A stretch of DNA of 64,000 nt from the NCBI GenBank assembly GCA_028015205.1, contig CM051521.1, positions 65,580,314 to 65,644,313 of the forward strand, read 5' to 3'. Shown here piece by piece: positions 35,590 to 45,699 of this stretch. The position numbers and the translations under genes are program-made. The notes below the pieces were generated by a model. It did no database searches and had not been told where the DNA came from. It was given only the letters and a program-made list of their open reading frames with translations. Origin of the DNA: Mytilisepta virgata (taxonomy: Eukaryota > Mollusca > Bivalvia > Mytilida > Mytilidae). The stretch's first letter is position 1; the number at the start of each line of letters is the position of its first letter.

Positions 35590-36050
35590 TTTTTTGCCAT
35601 CTTAGTTGACATTCAAGGTTATCAAACACAATTCTGTAAGAGGGCCATTACTGTCATTAGTTTGGTTCCAATTGGTCAAGTTTCAGGTATGATTATCTGC
35701 ACATTAAATTTTCCAATAGGGTCCTATATTGTACTAAGTTCAGCTTTGGTGGCCATCTTGATTGACAGGCCAGGTCAGCAGACACAATTATGAAAGGGGA
35801 CCATCTAATGACCATTGCTGCCAAGTGGTCTCAGATAAGATTTTTAAATGAATTTTATGTTAAGCTAAGTTCAGAAGTGGCGGCCATCTTGGTTGACATT
35901 CTGGGTGATCGGACACAATTCTGACAGAGGACCATTTAAGGACCATTTCTGCCAAGTTTGGTTCCAACTGGCTTTGTGATTTCAGACATCTTGGATTTCA
36001 TGAAAAACATAAACTCGGAAGAGGACAAGTAAAGATCATTTTAGGCTAGG
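35590..36050 (+). repeat. Dispersed mollusc repeat, tandem units
   Basis: Three units carry GGCGGCCATCTTGGTTGACA-like phrases, GACACAATTCTGA(C/A)AG and TGCCAAGTTTGGTTCCAA at about 150-bp spacing. Same family as 19180-19610. Confidence 0.75.
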
Positions 36051-37137
36051 TGAGCTAAAAGTCCCTAACCTATATAATATATGTATTTAACTTCAAAAGA
36101 TGAGATGTAAGAACTCAATACATGTAATGTCTTTCTGGTCAAATTGAAACTAAAATGTGTCTCGACAGCTTGTTTTAAAAATATATTTAACAACTACAAT
36201 ATAAACATAAAACGTTTACAAGGTCAGTAAATCGTGATAATGTTAAGCCATTTTCGAGTCTTCCGTGAACTGAAAAACTGTGGTTCTAACCTGAGCTTGA
36301 GGGTTTGGGATGTAGACTCTGATCAGAGCACTAGGATTTCACACATTTTGGGTACATACTTCTCGTTAGTCAGTAGGATTTTCACGCGCGCACTTAAAAA
36401 AACCTTGCCAGATGTGTGGCCTTTGTTTGGAATATGCTTATTCCCGTTGTTTACAGGACCACTGTTGGGAGTTAAATTAAAGACATTTTTATATCTATCA
36501 GAACATTCTTCAAATATTCAAGCATACTTTCAACATCTCCATAAATATAGATCATTAAACTCCCCCCCCCCCACCAAAAGAGGAGTGTCCTTACGATAAA
36601 TATCTGAGATCCGAATTCCACTATATAGATCAGAATGCACCACAATTTATTCTTTTTCAAAGTTGTAAACATCAGTAATTACTATTTTTTTCTGGCTTTA
36701 GCGGTTGTACACCATGAGGATGCAAAATAAACATCATGTTTATACTTCAGTGTGAGTACTTATCTCTCAAACTCAGTCTACTAAAATGGGAAAGAAAAAT
36801 TAAACAGATAAGGAAATCACACAAAAGAGAATCAGGATCCGTTTATAGTACCAAACCTGACAAATGAGATTCATAACACTAATGAAACAGGTCAGCCGTC
36901 AAAGGGGTACAATTAGTACCCACGAGATTTTCTATGAATTGTCCGTATGTTATTTCCAAAACGAACGTAGATACTGACAATTAGATTTACCGCTAAAATG
37001 ATATTAATTTTAGTTCAAGTTATGTATGATAAATAAAAATGCTTCCTTCGCGACATATGTTGCAGCAGATACCACAAAAAGTGAAATATAAGCGTTTATT
37101 ACGAATCCAGACTCAGTGTAAACAATTTTACAAGTTT
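36051..37137. other. No gene recognised
   Basis: It contains a 121-codon plus-strand frame (36234-36599) that resembles no protein I know and a C10 run near 36563. I would not call it a gene. Confidence 0.4.
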
Positions 37138-37141
37138 ATAC

Positions 37142-37340
37142 TGTTACGGCCAGAAATCACCTTTGAATTGTAGCCAACAAAAGATCTATGATTGTTGCAG
37201 TGGTTTCTAAACTGCACAGTAATAACATTATTTGGTAAACAACTATAAGTATTGTGTAAGCATATTATACATGTTATAAGGCCACACAAACAAATTAGGC
37301 CAAGATAAATATTTATAATAATAATTACAATATCATAACA
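37142..37340 (-). repeat. 3' LTR of the Ty3-like element
   Basis: It is 199 bp, TGTTACGGCCAGAAATCACC ... TATCATAACA as read on plus. Both ends match the other LTR well (TTTGAATTGTAGCCAACAAA; AACATTATTTGGTAAACAAC). The middle is about 100 bp shorter and replaced by unrelated sequence, so the copies have diverged or recombined. Confidence 0.88.
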
Positions 37341-37355
37341 CCTCCCCCCTTAAAA
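37341..37355 (-). promoter_or_regulatory. Polypurine tract of the Ty3-like element
   Basis: On the minus strand TTTTAAGGGGGGAGG abuts the 3' LTR, the expected primer site for plus-strand synthesis. Confidence 0.82.
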
Positions 37356-37424
37356 GAAGTTTGAGTGTAACGAGAACTTTTCATGAACAATATATACAAA
37401 AATATACAGTATGTATACAGTGTT

Positions 37425-37515
37425 TTAATAAGATCTAGATAAAGCATCTGCTATTACATTATCTTTACCTTTAATATGTTTTACAATAATATAATACACT
37501 CTTTTTCAATAGTTG
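37425..37515 (-). pseudogene. Gypsy RNase H C-terminal remnant
   Basis: About 27 codons in one minus-strand frame, with one stop, end in VKHIKGKDNVIADALSRSY and a TAA at 37425-37427. The GKDNVIADALSR phrase is the standard end of Ty3/Gypsy RNase H. It is cut on its upstream side by the LINE insertion near 37515-37545. Confidence 0.85.
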
Positions 37516-37529
37516 AATAATTTTTCTGA

Positions 37530-39570
37530 TGTTTATCTAATTTTTAGAAAAATTGCCCTCACAAGTTGCGTCTGTAAAACAATGGAACGGATGATCAACG
37601 ACCGCCTTTTTTGGTTCCTAGAGACAAATGGTCTCCTGTCCAATGTGCAGTGTGGGTTCCGACAAGGCAGAAGCACGTTAGATCATCTTGTTCGCTTTGA
37701 ATCTTTTATACGTAACGGATTTGCTAAGGCTGAACATGTGGTGTCGGTCTTTTTCGATCTTGAGAAAGCATACGACACCACCTGGAAATTTAAAAGATTT
37801 AAATGGTATGGAGTTGAAGGGTAGGCTCCCTACCTTTATTGACAATTTTTTGTTTAGACAGACATTTCAAGGTAAAGGTTAAAACAACTTTATCTGACCC
37901 ATTTGAACAAGAGATGGGTGTTCTTCAGTGAAGTATCCTCTCTGTTACTTTATTTAGCATTAAATAAATAGTTTGGCTGTAACCTTACAGAAGAATGTTG
38001 AAGGTTCTCTTTATGTTGATGGTTTTTTAATATGTTATAGAACTAAAAATATGAACAGCGTTGAAAGACAATTACAATTGTCTCTAAATTAAATTGAAAA
38101 ATGGGCTATGGAAAACGGTTTTAAATTAAATTTTCCAGCTCTAAAACAGTATGTATGCATTTTTGTAATAAACGAAAACTGCATTTGGACCCCGAACTAA
38201 AAATTTATAATTCTCCAATTAAAGTCCCGAAAGAAACAAAATTTCTTGGCATTCTGTTTGACAATAAACTTACCTTTCTTCCCCATATCAAAATGCTTAA
38301 AGCTAAATGCTTGAAAGCATTGGATATTTTAAAAGTTGTTTCCAGCACTGAATGGGGTGCTGACAAAAACATTTTGTTAAATCTATATCGATCACTTGTA
38401 CGATCAAAACTTGACTATGGTTATATTATATATGGATCTGCTCGCAAATCCTATATAAAAATGTTAAATAATGTTCACCACCATATACCTCAATCGCCAC
38501 CTTGGCTTTTACCCAAACCTCAATTTATTTTTGACCTCAGAAAAAATAAAAAGTCTGAATCAAACCCTATTATAATTCAGCAACATTTTGCATTTCATTA
38601 CTCTATTTATACTGATGGATCTAAGGACGGAGACAAAGTAGCTGCTGCAACAGTCCACGGACAGCAGGCATCAACTCTCCGTCTTCCATCTTCCAGTTCA
38701 ATATTTACTGCTGAAGCTAGGGCCATCATTCTGGCTTTAAAATTTTGTCAGAACGTGTGATAAACTGAAATTCCTTATTTGCTCAGATTCTCTTTCATGT
38801 TTATTGTCTATAGAAGGGCAGAATAGAAAAACCCTTTAATTGCCCATATTATTGAATTCTATAAAAGACTTGTCCAAATGGACAAAGAAATAGTTTTTAT
38901 CTGGATATCAAGTCATATTGGTATCCGAGGAAACACAGTCGTAGATAGTTTAGCGAAGGATGCTTTAGATGATCCAGTTACTTATATGTCAGTGCCTTTT
39001 ACTGATTTTCAACCTTTGATTTATAAATATGTTGTATGTCTGAGGCAGTCCCAGTGGGATCTGCTTACAGACGATAAATTGCATGCTATTGAGCCAACTG
39101 TTGGGACAAGTATTTGTTTCTTTGGCAGAAGCCGGAGAGAACAGATGGTTTTAACTAGATGTCGCATTGGCCACACCAGCACGACTCATTCTTTTATTTT
39201 AGAGAGTGAGCCGCCTCCTGAGTGTATTCCATGCCAATGCCGACACACTGTTAAACACCTTTTAATACACTGTGTAGATAAATCCGAGATCATTCGTCGG
39301 TACTGCACAGTCGACAATATTAAAGACTTGTTTTCAAAGGTTGCTGGCAACCATATTTTACATTATTTGAAAGACGTTGGACTGTATTCAAAAATATAGT
39401 CTGACTGCATTCTTATTAGTTTTATAGTTTTACTTTCTCCTTAAATATTATTTGTAAATAGTTCATTCGTTTTAGATAGTGTTTATTTTAATCAAATTTA
39501 ATATAATAAGGTCTCGCCGTAATATGGCTTAAATGTCGCCCACACGGCGTAAAACAATAATCAATCAATC
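37530..39570 (+). pseudogene. LINE with reverse transcriptase and RNase H, 5'-truncated
   Basis: The copy starts inside the RT (KIALTSCVCKTMERMINDR, then QCGFRQGRSTLDHLVRFE and VFFDLEKAYDTTW), shifts frame near 37815, and loses much of the palm before ETKFLGILFDNKLTFLPHI (38245 onward). After a deletion near 38485 an RNase H domain follows: YTDGSKDG, FTAEARAIILAL, ICSDSLSCLLS (shifted frame) and WISSHIGIRGN with VVDSLAKDA, the usual D-E-D-D set. A CCHC-type end (CIPCQCRHTVKHLLIHC) closes the protein at 39399. The 3' end at about 39500-39570 reads GCCGTAATATGGCTTAAATG and finishes in AATCAATCAATCA. The order RT then RNase H places it in the I-like group of LINEs. It interrupts the Ty3-like element. 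Confidence 0.88.
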
Positions 39571-39677
39571 AGGTCTGGCGTTTTCAAAAATTTACCAGCA
39601 TCAAATGCCATTTTGTAGAATTTTGTTGGCTAATTCTAATAAAAATACTGAAAAAATTTTAATAATATATTAACGTT

Positions 39678-39695
39678 ATCCTGGACGAGCCCCCA
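39678..39695 (-). promoter_or_regulatory. Primer-binding site, proline-tRNA type
   Basis: On the minus strand TGGGGGCTCGTCCAGGAT follows the 5' LTR after a five-base spacer. It differs at one position from the classic proline-tRNA primer site used by many retroviruses and Gypsy-type elements. Confidence 0.88.
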
Positions 39696-39700
39696 ATTTC

Positions 39701-40004
39701 TGTTACGGCCGGAAATCACCTTTGAATTGTAGCCAACAAAAGACACAAATCAATAATAAAATTTAACAAGATTTATTGTACACAAGTTTACAAGAAATAT
39801 ACAAATTGAAATGTCAACTTAACTGTTAAAATATATGTGTCCGATCCTTTTAACTTTTCTTTATCCGGAATTCTTCTCGTCACTATTGTAACATTATTTG
39901 GTAAACAACAATAAGTATTATGTAAGCATATTATACATGTTAGAAGGACACACAAAACAAATTAGCCCAAGATAAATAAATATAATAATTACGATATCAT
40001 AACA
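39701..40004 (-). repeat. 5' LTR of the Ty3-like element
   Basis: It is 304 bp, the fuller of the two LTRs. It starts TGTTACGGCCGGAAATCACC and ends GATATCATAACA as read on plus. Followed by the ATAC target duplication. Confidence 0.88.
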
Positions 40005-40008
40005 ATAC

Positions 40009-41978
40009 ATGTATGTGTTTAAAAATGTACAACATCTTTTCTTTGTTCAGTGATATTGTTACGATCTGCAAAACCCCATACCGTTGAACTTGAAAATAAA
40101 CTCGCTCGTGACAAGGTTGAAGAATCCAGAATAGGCCTAAATATTAGTGGTTATACATGTTCGTGTTCTCTACGAACTCCAGGTTCACTTTACAAATGCA
40201 GGTAATAAAGGGAAATGCCCCAGAGGTTTCATTTTATTTCAGTATTCACGCTGGAAGGCAGACATAGACAGCTGGTGAATGTTATTTGTTTACATTTTAT
40301 CCAATTTCCGGTTACATTCCAATGATGTGAAGGTCGCTATTTTCGGAATAGCAAATTGACGTCACTGCCAACACACATCAAATCTTACACACGGAAATAG
40401 TTGGGTAATAAAATTTAAGTTCACACATAGTTTGCTTGTTTGTTTACCTACAAAATAACTATTGTTTCCATTGGTAAAGTGCATGCATTCATATGCACGA
40501 CAGCATACAAGCGATAGGGGGTAAAATGTATTCGCTGACATCTTGCGGCAAGGCGATGCTGATTGGTGTTTCTACAGAAGCTAAATGATGGTTTCGATAA
40601 GCTCCGAGGTGTTACAAATGGACGTGGTAAATATAAAAACTTTCCGATTTGTTTGTGAGTCCGCAGGCTATAGGAGAAAGACTCACTTACGCCAGTTACG
40701 GCAAGGCAGTTTGTGAAAACGTAAAAACAACAAAACAAAATTGGCTTCAAGGCGTTTGAGAAATAAAATAAATAGAAAAAAAAGAAGGAGACAATGTATG
40801 ATAAGGTACAGTTGTTTATTAGCTAAAAGTTAAAGAAGTAGTCAAATAATAAATGTAATTATATTTTTTATATTTAAATTTGTGAATTGATTTATATTCA
40901 ATTAACTTATGTGCAGTTAAAGCTTGATTGTTGATTGTCAACATAATTTGACAATATGTTATTGGATTGTTGAACCAAACCAAGATTGAAGGTGGACGCC
41001 CTGGGTCATAAGCCAGCTTTCAATAATCTGTTAGCTGCTGATCATTTAGCAGGGGTGCTGTTCTCTCGGTTCTGAATACATCCAGTGTTATGTCAATATT
41101 AGATAAATTGTTCTTACCGACAGTGACAATTTGTTAAGATTTGTACTAAATTTGGTTCAGGTAGTGAAACTCGCATTTGGAGTTGTATAATTAATGCAGT
41201 GTTTAGACGTTATGGGTGCTAGAAACAAAATGTTGTTTGCATCATGAAAGCTCTGTGTCACAGGACCTACAAAACTTCATGAACGCTACCATACTAGAAC
41301 ATTCATTATTTAATATTTAATATTTAATTTTGTTCATAAATAAATGTGTTAATTCATCATACATCTTTGTCCTGTATAGTCACCATAAGCCAGATACTTG
41401 ACGGACCCTGGGTAGGTACAGTGCTGTTTAGGTATCAGCTCGGTTAGTTAGGTTAAGTGGGTAAATCTTGTTCCCATCCTTTTTATACTGGTGAAACTTT
41501 GACTGGCTAAATTATACTGTTAGAGTCACACTGGTATAGATATTTGGTGCTTCCAGCTTTAAAGTTGTTTTCACAGGTGAAGATAACACTACATAGCACA
41601 ATTTTTATAACATTTATTAAAATTTTTAGTAACATCATAGTACTTCCCTTCATTGTTGTAACAGTTCTCACTATCAAATTTCACAGTCAGGACCTGCACC
41701 GCAACAATATATACAAAATGGACGAGTCATAAAAACTGTCACCAGAAGAAACAAAATTGTACATGTAGAACAAACTATAATATAAATAGCTATCGGTGGT
41801 AGATCTGTGTTACCTGTCAAATACACAAAATTGAATAGATGTTAGCGATTAATTCATACACAAAACTATAATATAGGCAAAAAACATAGGTCTGATAAAT
41901 ATCGAGACCCTACCGTTCTAACGACTGAAAACAGTCAGAAATTGTGAACTTCGTCATTAGCCATGGTTAAATTATTTA
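40009..41978. other. No gene recognised
   Basis: AT-rich sequence. A 100-codon minus-strand frame at 40448-40750 resembles nothing known. No repeat boundary was identified. Confidence 0.4.
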
Positions 41979-42135
41979 AGGATCGTTTTAAATTTTGGAA
42001 CAGGTTATACGATATAACCTACTTTGCGACAATTTACGCTTCAGAAACCGCAAACCGGTTTATGTTTAAGCGAAAAATGAACGAAGTAGGTTATACAAGC
42101 ATAACCTGTTCCAAAATTTATAACAATCTTTACAA
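41979..42135. repeat. Hairpin element, copy 1 (pair with 50439-50590)
   Basis: An imperfect palindrome: GGAACAGGTTATACGATATA and TAACCTACTTTG face CGAAGTAGGTTATACAAGCA and TAACCTGTTCC around a GAAACCGCAAACCGGTTTATG centre. A flank continuing with GAATCATTCGATTTATTTAT, CAGGAATATTTAAATC and GTACCCAAAGTAGATTATAC also recurs beside copy 2, so the full repeat is at least 300 bp. Confidence 0.82.
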
Positions 42136-42288
42136 TTTTATTTTTAAAAAATTGTCTGATACAAAATTGTAGGTAGAATCATTCGATTTATTTATTTAAC
42201 TCAGGAATATTTAAATCGGAGACTGCACAGTAATACGTCGGTGACGAGACAGTACCCAAAGTAGATTATACATTATTTATAGTTTAAT

Positions 42289-42430
42289 TAATCTTGAAAT
42301 GCGAATACCTAAAAATCTACAACGAGTTGCCGAAAAACATTAATTCAAGAATGCGCGTTGCGCATGAGTTAATTATTAGTGTTTTTCGGTCACGAGTTGT
42401 AGATCTTTGGTATTAGAATTTCGAGATTAG
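42289..42430. repeat. Hairpin MITE nested in the copy-1 repeat
   Basis: AATCTTGAAATGCGAATACC... and TCTACAACGAGTTGCCGAAA face TTTTTCGGTCACGAGTTGTA and GGTATTAGAATTTCGAGATT across a GCGCGTTGCGC centre. The sequence that follows it in copy 2 (TAACTTGCCCAACCATTAAA, 50733) appears here only at about 42670, so at least part of 42280-42660 is an insertion relative to copy 2. Confidence 0.75.
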
Positions 42431-43235
42431 TTATTCTATTTATTACATTGAAATATTCCATGTATTCAGAAGATTTAACAAGAAAATACAAGGGGTCATG
42501 TTTTTATATGACTACGCGTCGACCATTGTATAGCAACGTCGTTGGCGACGGCTATTGTTAAATCACTTCCTAGAGTGAAATATGAATTTCGGTTTCACTG
42601 GGTGAATTATCGGATTTGATTTCACTTGGAAATCTCGGTATTTCACCACACTCAATTTAATAAAATATAATTAACTTGCTCAACCATTAACAACCAACCA
42701 AATTGTCAATTACAGTTCAAATTTAATTATATAGAAATTCCAGCTGAACAGCCTGGCATCAAATGGCATGTTGTCATTTTGGCTTGGGACGCTAGCGAAC
42801 ATTCCATAATTATTCAAAATTGATGCAATTACAGATTATGTCCGGTATCGGCACGTATAAGAGTCAAAGGACTAAAAGATATAATTTCCACTAAGAAGAC
42901 CTAATATGATTCACTTCTATAATCAATATAATTGTTTGATATTCAGAACATATCTATGCCATTTTTGAAGCCAGGGGAATCTCGGACTATAGTAAATAAA
43001 TAAATAAATACCACAATGTGGTGTTGAAAGTTAGACAAAACTGTAGAAGGCACTTAGTTTCTTTTGTTGTGGTCTTCACTATAACATATGATACAACGCA
43101 CATACTGAACTTATTATCATTAATACAATTAATGGTAAACTTTCTTATCTTTTGCTGTTATGAAGATTTTCAACTTTTTCAGCCCCTGTTACTTGAATTG
43201 GTGTTTCCCTGAATGCTCAAAACTAAATGATAATT
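42431..43235. other. No gene recognised
   Basis: It includes the displaced continuation of the hairpin repeat (TTGCTCAACCATTAACAACC, about 42675) and an AAAT microsatellite near 42993-43008. Confidence 0.45.
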
Positions 43236-44275
43236 AAGGTCTTCAGCTCACCTGGTCTAAAAGGCCATGTGAGCTATTGCCATCACTTAGCGTCTGTCAT
43301 CCATCGTCCGTTCGTTAACTTTTCACATTTCAATCTTCTTCTCCAAAATCCCATGCCCAATTGAACCAAACTTGTGGTGCTGATGTTCATTGGATAGTCC
43401 TCTACAAATTTATTTTTTGGTTCTGATCTAAAATCAACAAGGCTGCCAGGGCCATTTATGCACTCTGATTGGCTGCAATTTTGAAAAAAATCTTCTTCTA
43501 TGAAACTACAAAAGCAATTGAATTGTTATATTGCAGGAATCATCCTTACATGGTTTTAGTGCCGATCTGAAAGATGGCCACCACCACGGAACACGTTTAA
43601 CATAGAATCCTATGGGAAATACATACAAACATCTTGTCAGAAACCGTTTGACAGATGAAAGTTATATTATGCCTGAATGATCAGATAAAGGTCCTGAACA
43701 AAATGATGTTTTTGGTGCCGAACCGAAATTCAACATGGCTGCCTGTCGGGGGACTTATTTTAACAAAAGACTCCATGGGAAATACATAAACAAATCTTCT
43801 TCTAGAGAACCACTGAATCGATTGAAACTAAACGTGGCATGAATGTTCCTTGTGAGGTGCTGACCAAGTGTTGTTACTTTGTTGCCGATCCGTCATCCAA
43901 GATTGCAACCAGCGGGGGACTTAGTTTAACACAGGACCTTTTGGGAAATACATATAAAAATCTTCTTCTAGAGAACTGCTGCATGGATTGAAACCAATCA
44001 TGGCATGAATGTTCCTTATGAGGTGCTGACCAAGTGTTGTTACTTTGTTGCCGATCCAAGAGTGCCACCAGCGGGGGACTTAGTTTAACATTGGACCCTT
44101 TGGGAAATACATTAAAAAAATTCTAGAGAACCACTGAATGGATTGAAACCAAACAAAGCATAATGTTCCTTATGGCGTTCTGACCAAGAGATGACTTTGG
44201 TGCTGATCTGTCATCCATGATGGCCGTCAGCAGAATACTTAGTTTAACATAGGACCCTATGGGAATTACATACAA
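43236..44275 (+). repeat. Dispersed repeat with about five 160-bp tandem units
   Basis: It opens CTCACCTGGTCTAAAAGGCC and GCCATCACTTAGCGTCTGTC, the same start as the repeat at 4752. Units then recur at the phrase GGGAAATACAT (43613, 43778, 43944, 44103, and a variant at 44259), each with TTCTTCTAGAGAACCACTG and GGCATGAATGTTCCTTATG. The array is cut off by the LINE insertion at 44276. Confidence 0.85.
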
Positions 44276-45330
44276 AAATGACTTGGAGCGGCTGGACGAG
44301 TGGTCAAACAAATGGCTAATGATATTTAATCAAACAGAAATAATGATATTCTCGAACTCATATACCACTAATCTGATCCTTTTGTTAAACTGGCAAGATA
44401 TTCCAATAGTTACAACTCATAAACATTTGGGGGTTACGTTTAGCAGTGATGCGAAATGGAATAACCATGTCGAAAATATTATTAGAAGTGTTACTAGACA
44501 CATTAATGTTCTTCGTAAATTAAAGTATAAAAAAATCGTGGAAAAGTTTTATCTACTTTATATAAGACTATTATTTTAATATGCAAACGAGGTTTGGGAT
44601 AATTGTGGGGTCATAAATGCAACAAAATTGGAGGTTTGCATCTTGAAGCAGCACGAATAATAACTGGCTTGCCGTCATTTACGAAGTGCGACATTATTTA
44701 TCAAAAAATTGGCTGGGAATAACTCGAAACGAGACGAAACATGGGGAAGTTACAAATGTTTTATGCATGATATAAAAAATGATTCTGCTCCTGATTATCT
44801 TTGTAAACTTATTCCTCCAACAATTCAGAACACAACTGCATACTCTCTCCATAACAGAGAAGATATCATTGTAACTTTTTGTAATCGTTCTCTTACTAGC
44901 AGTTCATATATCCCTGCAACTATAAGGCAATGGAATACTTTTCATCTTAACATTAGACATGTTAATTCTATATCAGAATTTAAGAGAAAACTAAAAATCT
45001 TTAATCAGGCTATCCGATACCATCCTACTTTGCATTCGGACCTAAAAAACTAAATGTTATTTTAACTCAAATAAGGTGTTCTGCTTCTTTTCTAAATCAC
45101 CATCTTTTTAGAGTAAATATTATGGCCAATCCGTCCTGTACCCATGGTGCTGCGGTTGAAAATGCACATCACGTTTTTAAGTGTAATAAATATTTAAACA
45201 GCAGAGCAGTATTGATTAATAAAATGAACTGGTTACCAGATTCTTGCAGTATAAATACTGATCTTTTAACCAGAGGCAATAATGAACTCGCCATCGAACA
45301 AAATGAAATCATTTAATGTGTATGATTATA
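44276..45330 (+). pseudogene. LINE 3' part (RT thumb and zinc-binding end), 5'-truncated
   Basis: It starts abruptly at NDLERLDEWSNKWLMIFN, directly after the tandem repeat, then carries HKHLGVTFSSDAKWNNHVEN and KLKYKK, RT C-terminal phrases of Jockey/CR1-like LINEs. After frame changes come DYLCKLIPPTIQN, SSYIPATIRQWN and a CCHC-type end CTHGAAVENAHHVFKC (45137-45184), finishing near NNELAIEQNEII at 45316. Frame shifts and at least one stop separate the parts. The catalytic YxDD region is not present. Confidence 0.88.
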
Positions 45331-45446
45331 TTAGAAAATCAAACAGATTCCTATTCGTCTAATTAACATCTGATTCTACACGCATCTCTCTCTTTCTCTC
45401 CCTCTCCTCTCCTATGTCTCTCTTTCTCTATACCTCTTTTCTCCTC

Positions 45447-45510
45447 AGGCTAGTAATCATTAGTAATCATGACGAACTACCTAGACCACTCGGCCACCGA
45501 GGCCCCACTT
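45447..45510 (-). mobile_element. SINE head fragment
   Basis: On the minus strand GGCCTCGGTGGCCGAGTGGT and CTAGGTAGTTCGTCATGATT match the tRNA-like head of the SINE at 1838-2093. The B box and body are missing. ATTAGTAATCATGA is locally duplicated. A CT-rich tract (45385-45440) lies beside it. Confidence 0.72.
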
Positions 45511-45699
45511 TTGTTATGAATTTTAATATATAAGGAGAAGACTTCATAAGTATGATTTACGTGTGTCTGATCCTTTTGCTGTTTTTTTTATAGTAATACA
45601 ATATTTTTAAACTAATACAAACGGCTTCTTCTTGAGAATTACTGATGGATTGAAACCAACATGGTATGGATGTTAATCTGAACGGTCTTTTAGCAATTC

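Larger units (their letters stand above)
37138..40008 (-). mobile_element. Ty3/Gypsy-type LTR element, internally deleted and split by a LINE
   Basis: LTRs starting TGTTACGGCC and ending ATCATAACA on the plus strand (37142-37340 and 39701-40004) are enclosed by a 4-bp target duplication, ATAC at 37138-37141 and 40005-40008. Orientation is minus: next to the right-hand LTR lies a primer-binding site, next to the left-hand LTR a polypurine tract, and beside it the end of a Gypsy-type RNase H (VKHIKGKDNVIADALSRS). Almost all of gag and pol is missing, and no integrase is seen between RNase H and the polypurine tract. A LINE fills most of the interior. Confidence 0.9.

Noticed and set aside
36234..36599. 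121-codon plus-strand open frame
   Set aside because: No recognisable motif; ends in a translated homopolymer C run; likely chance.
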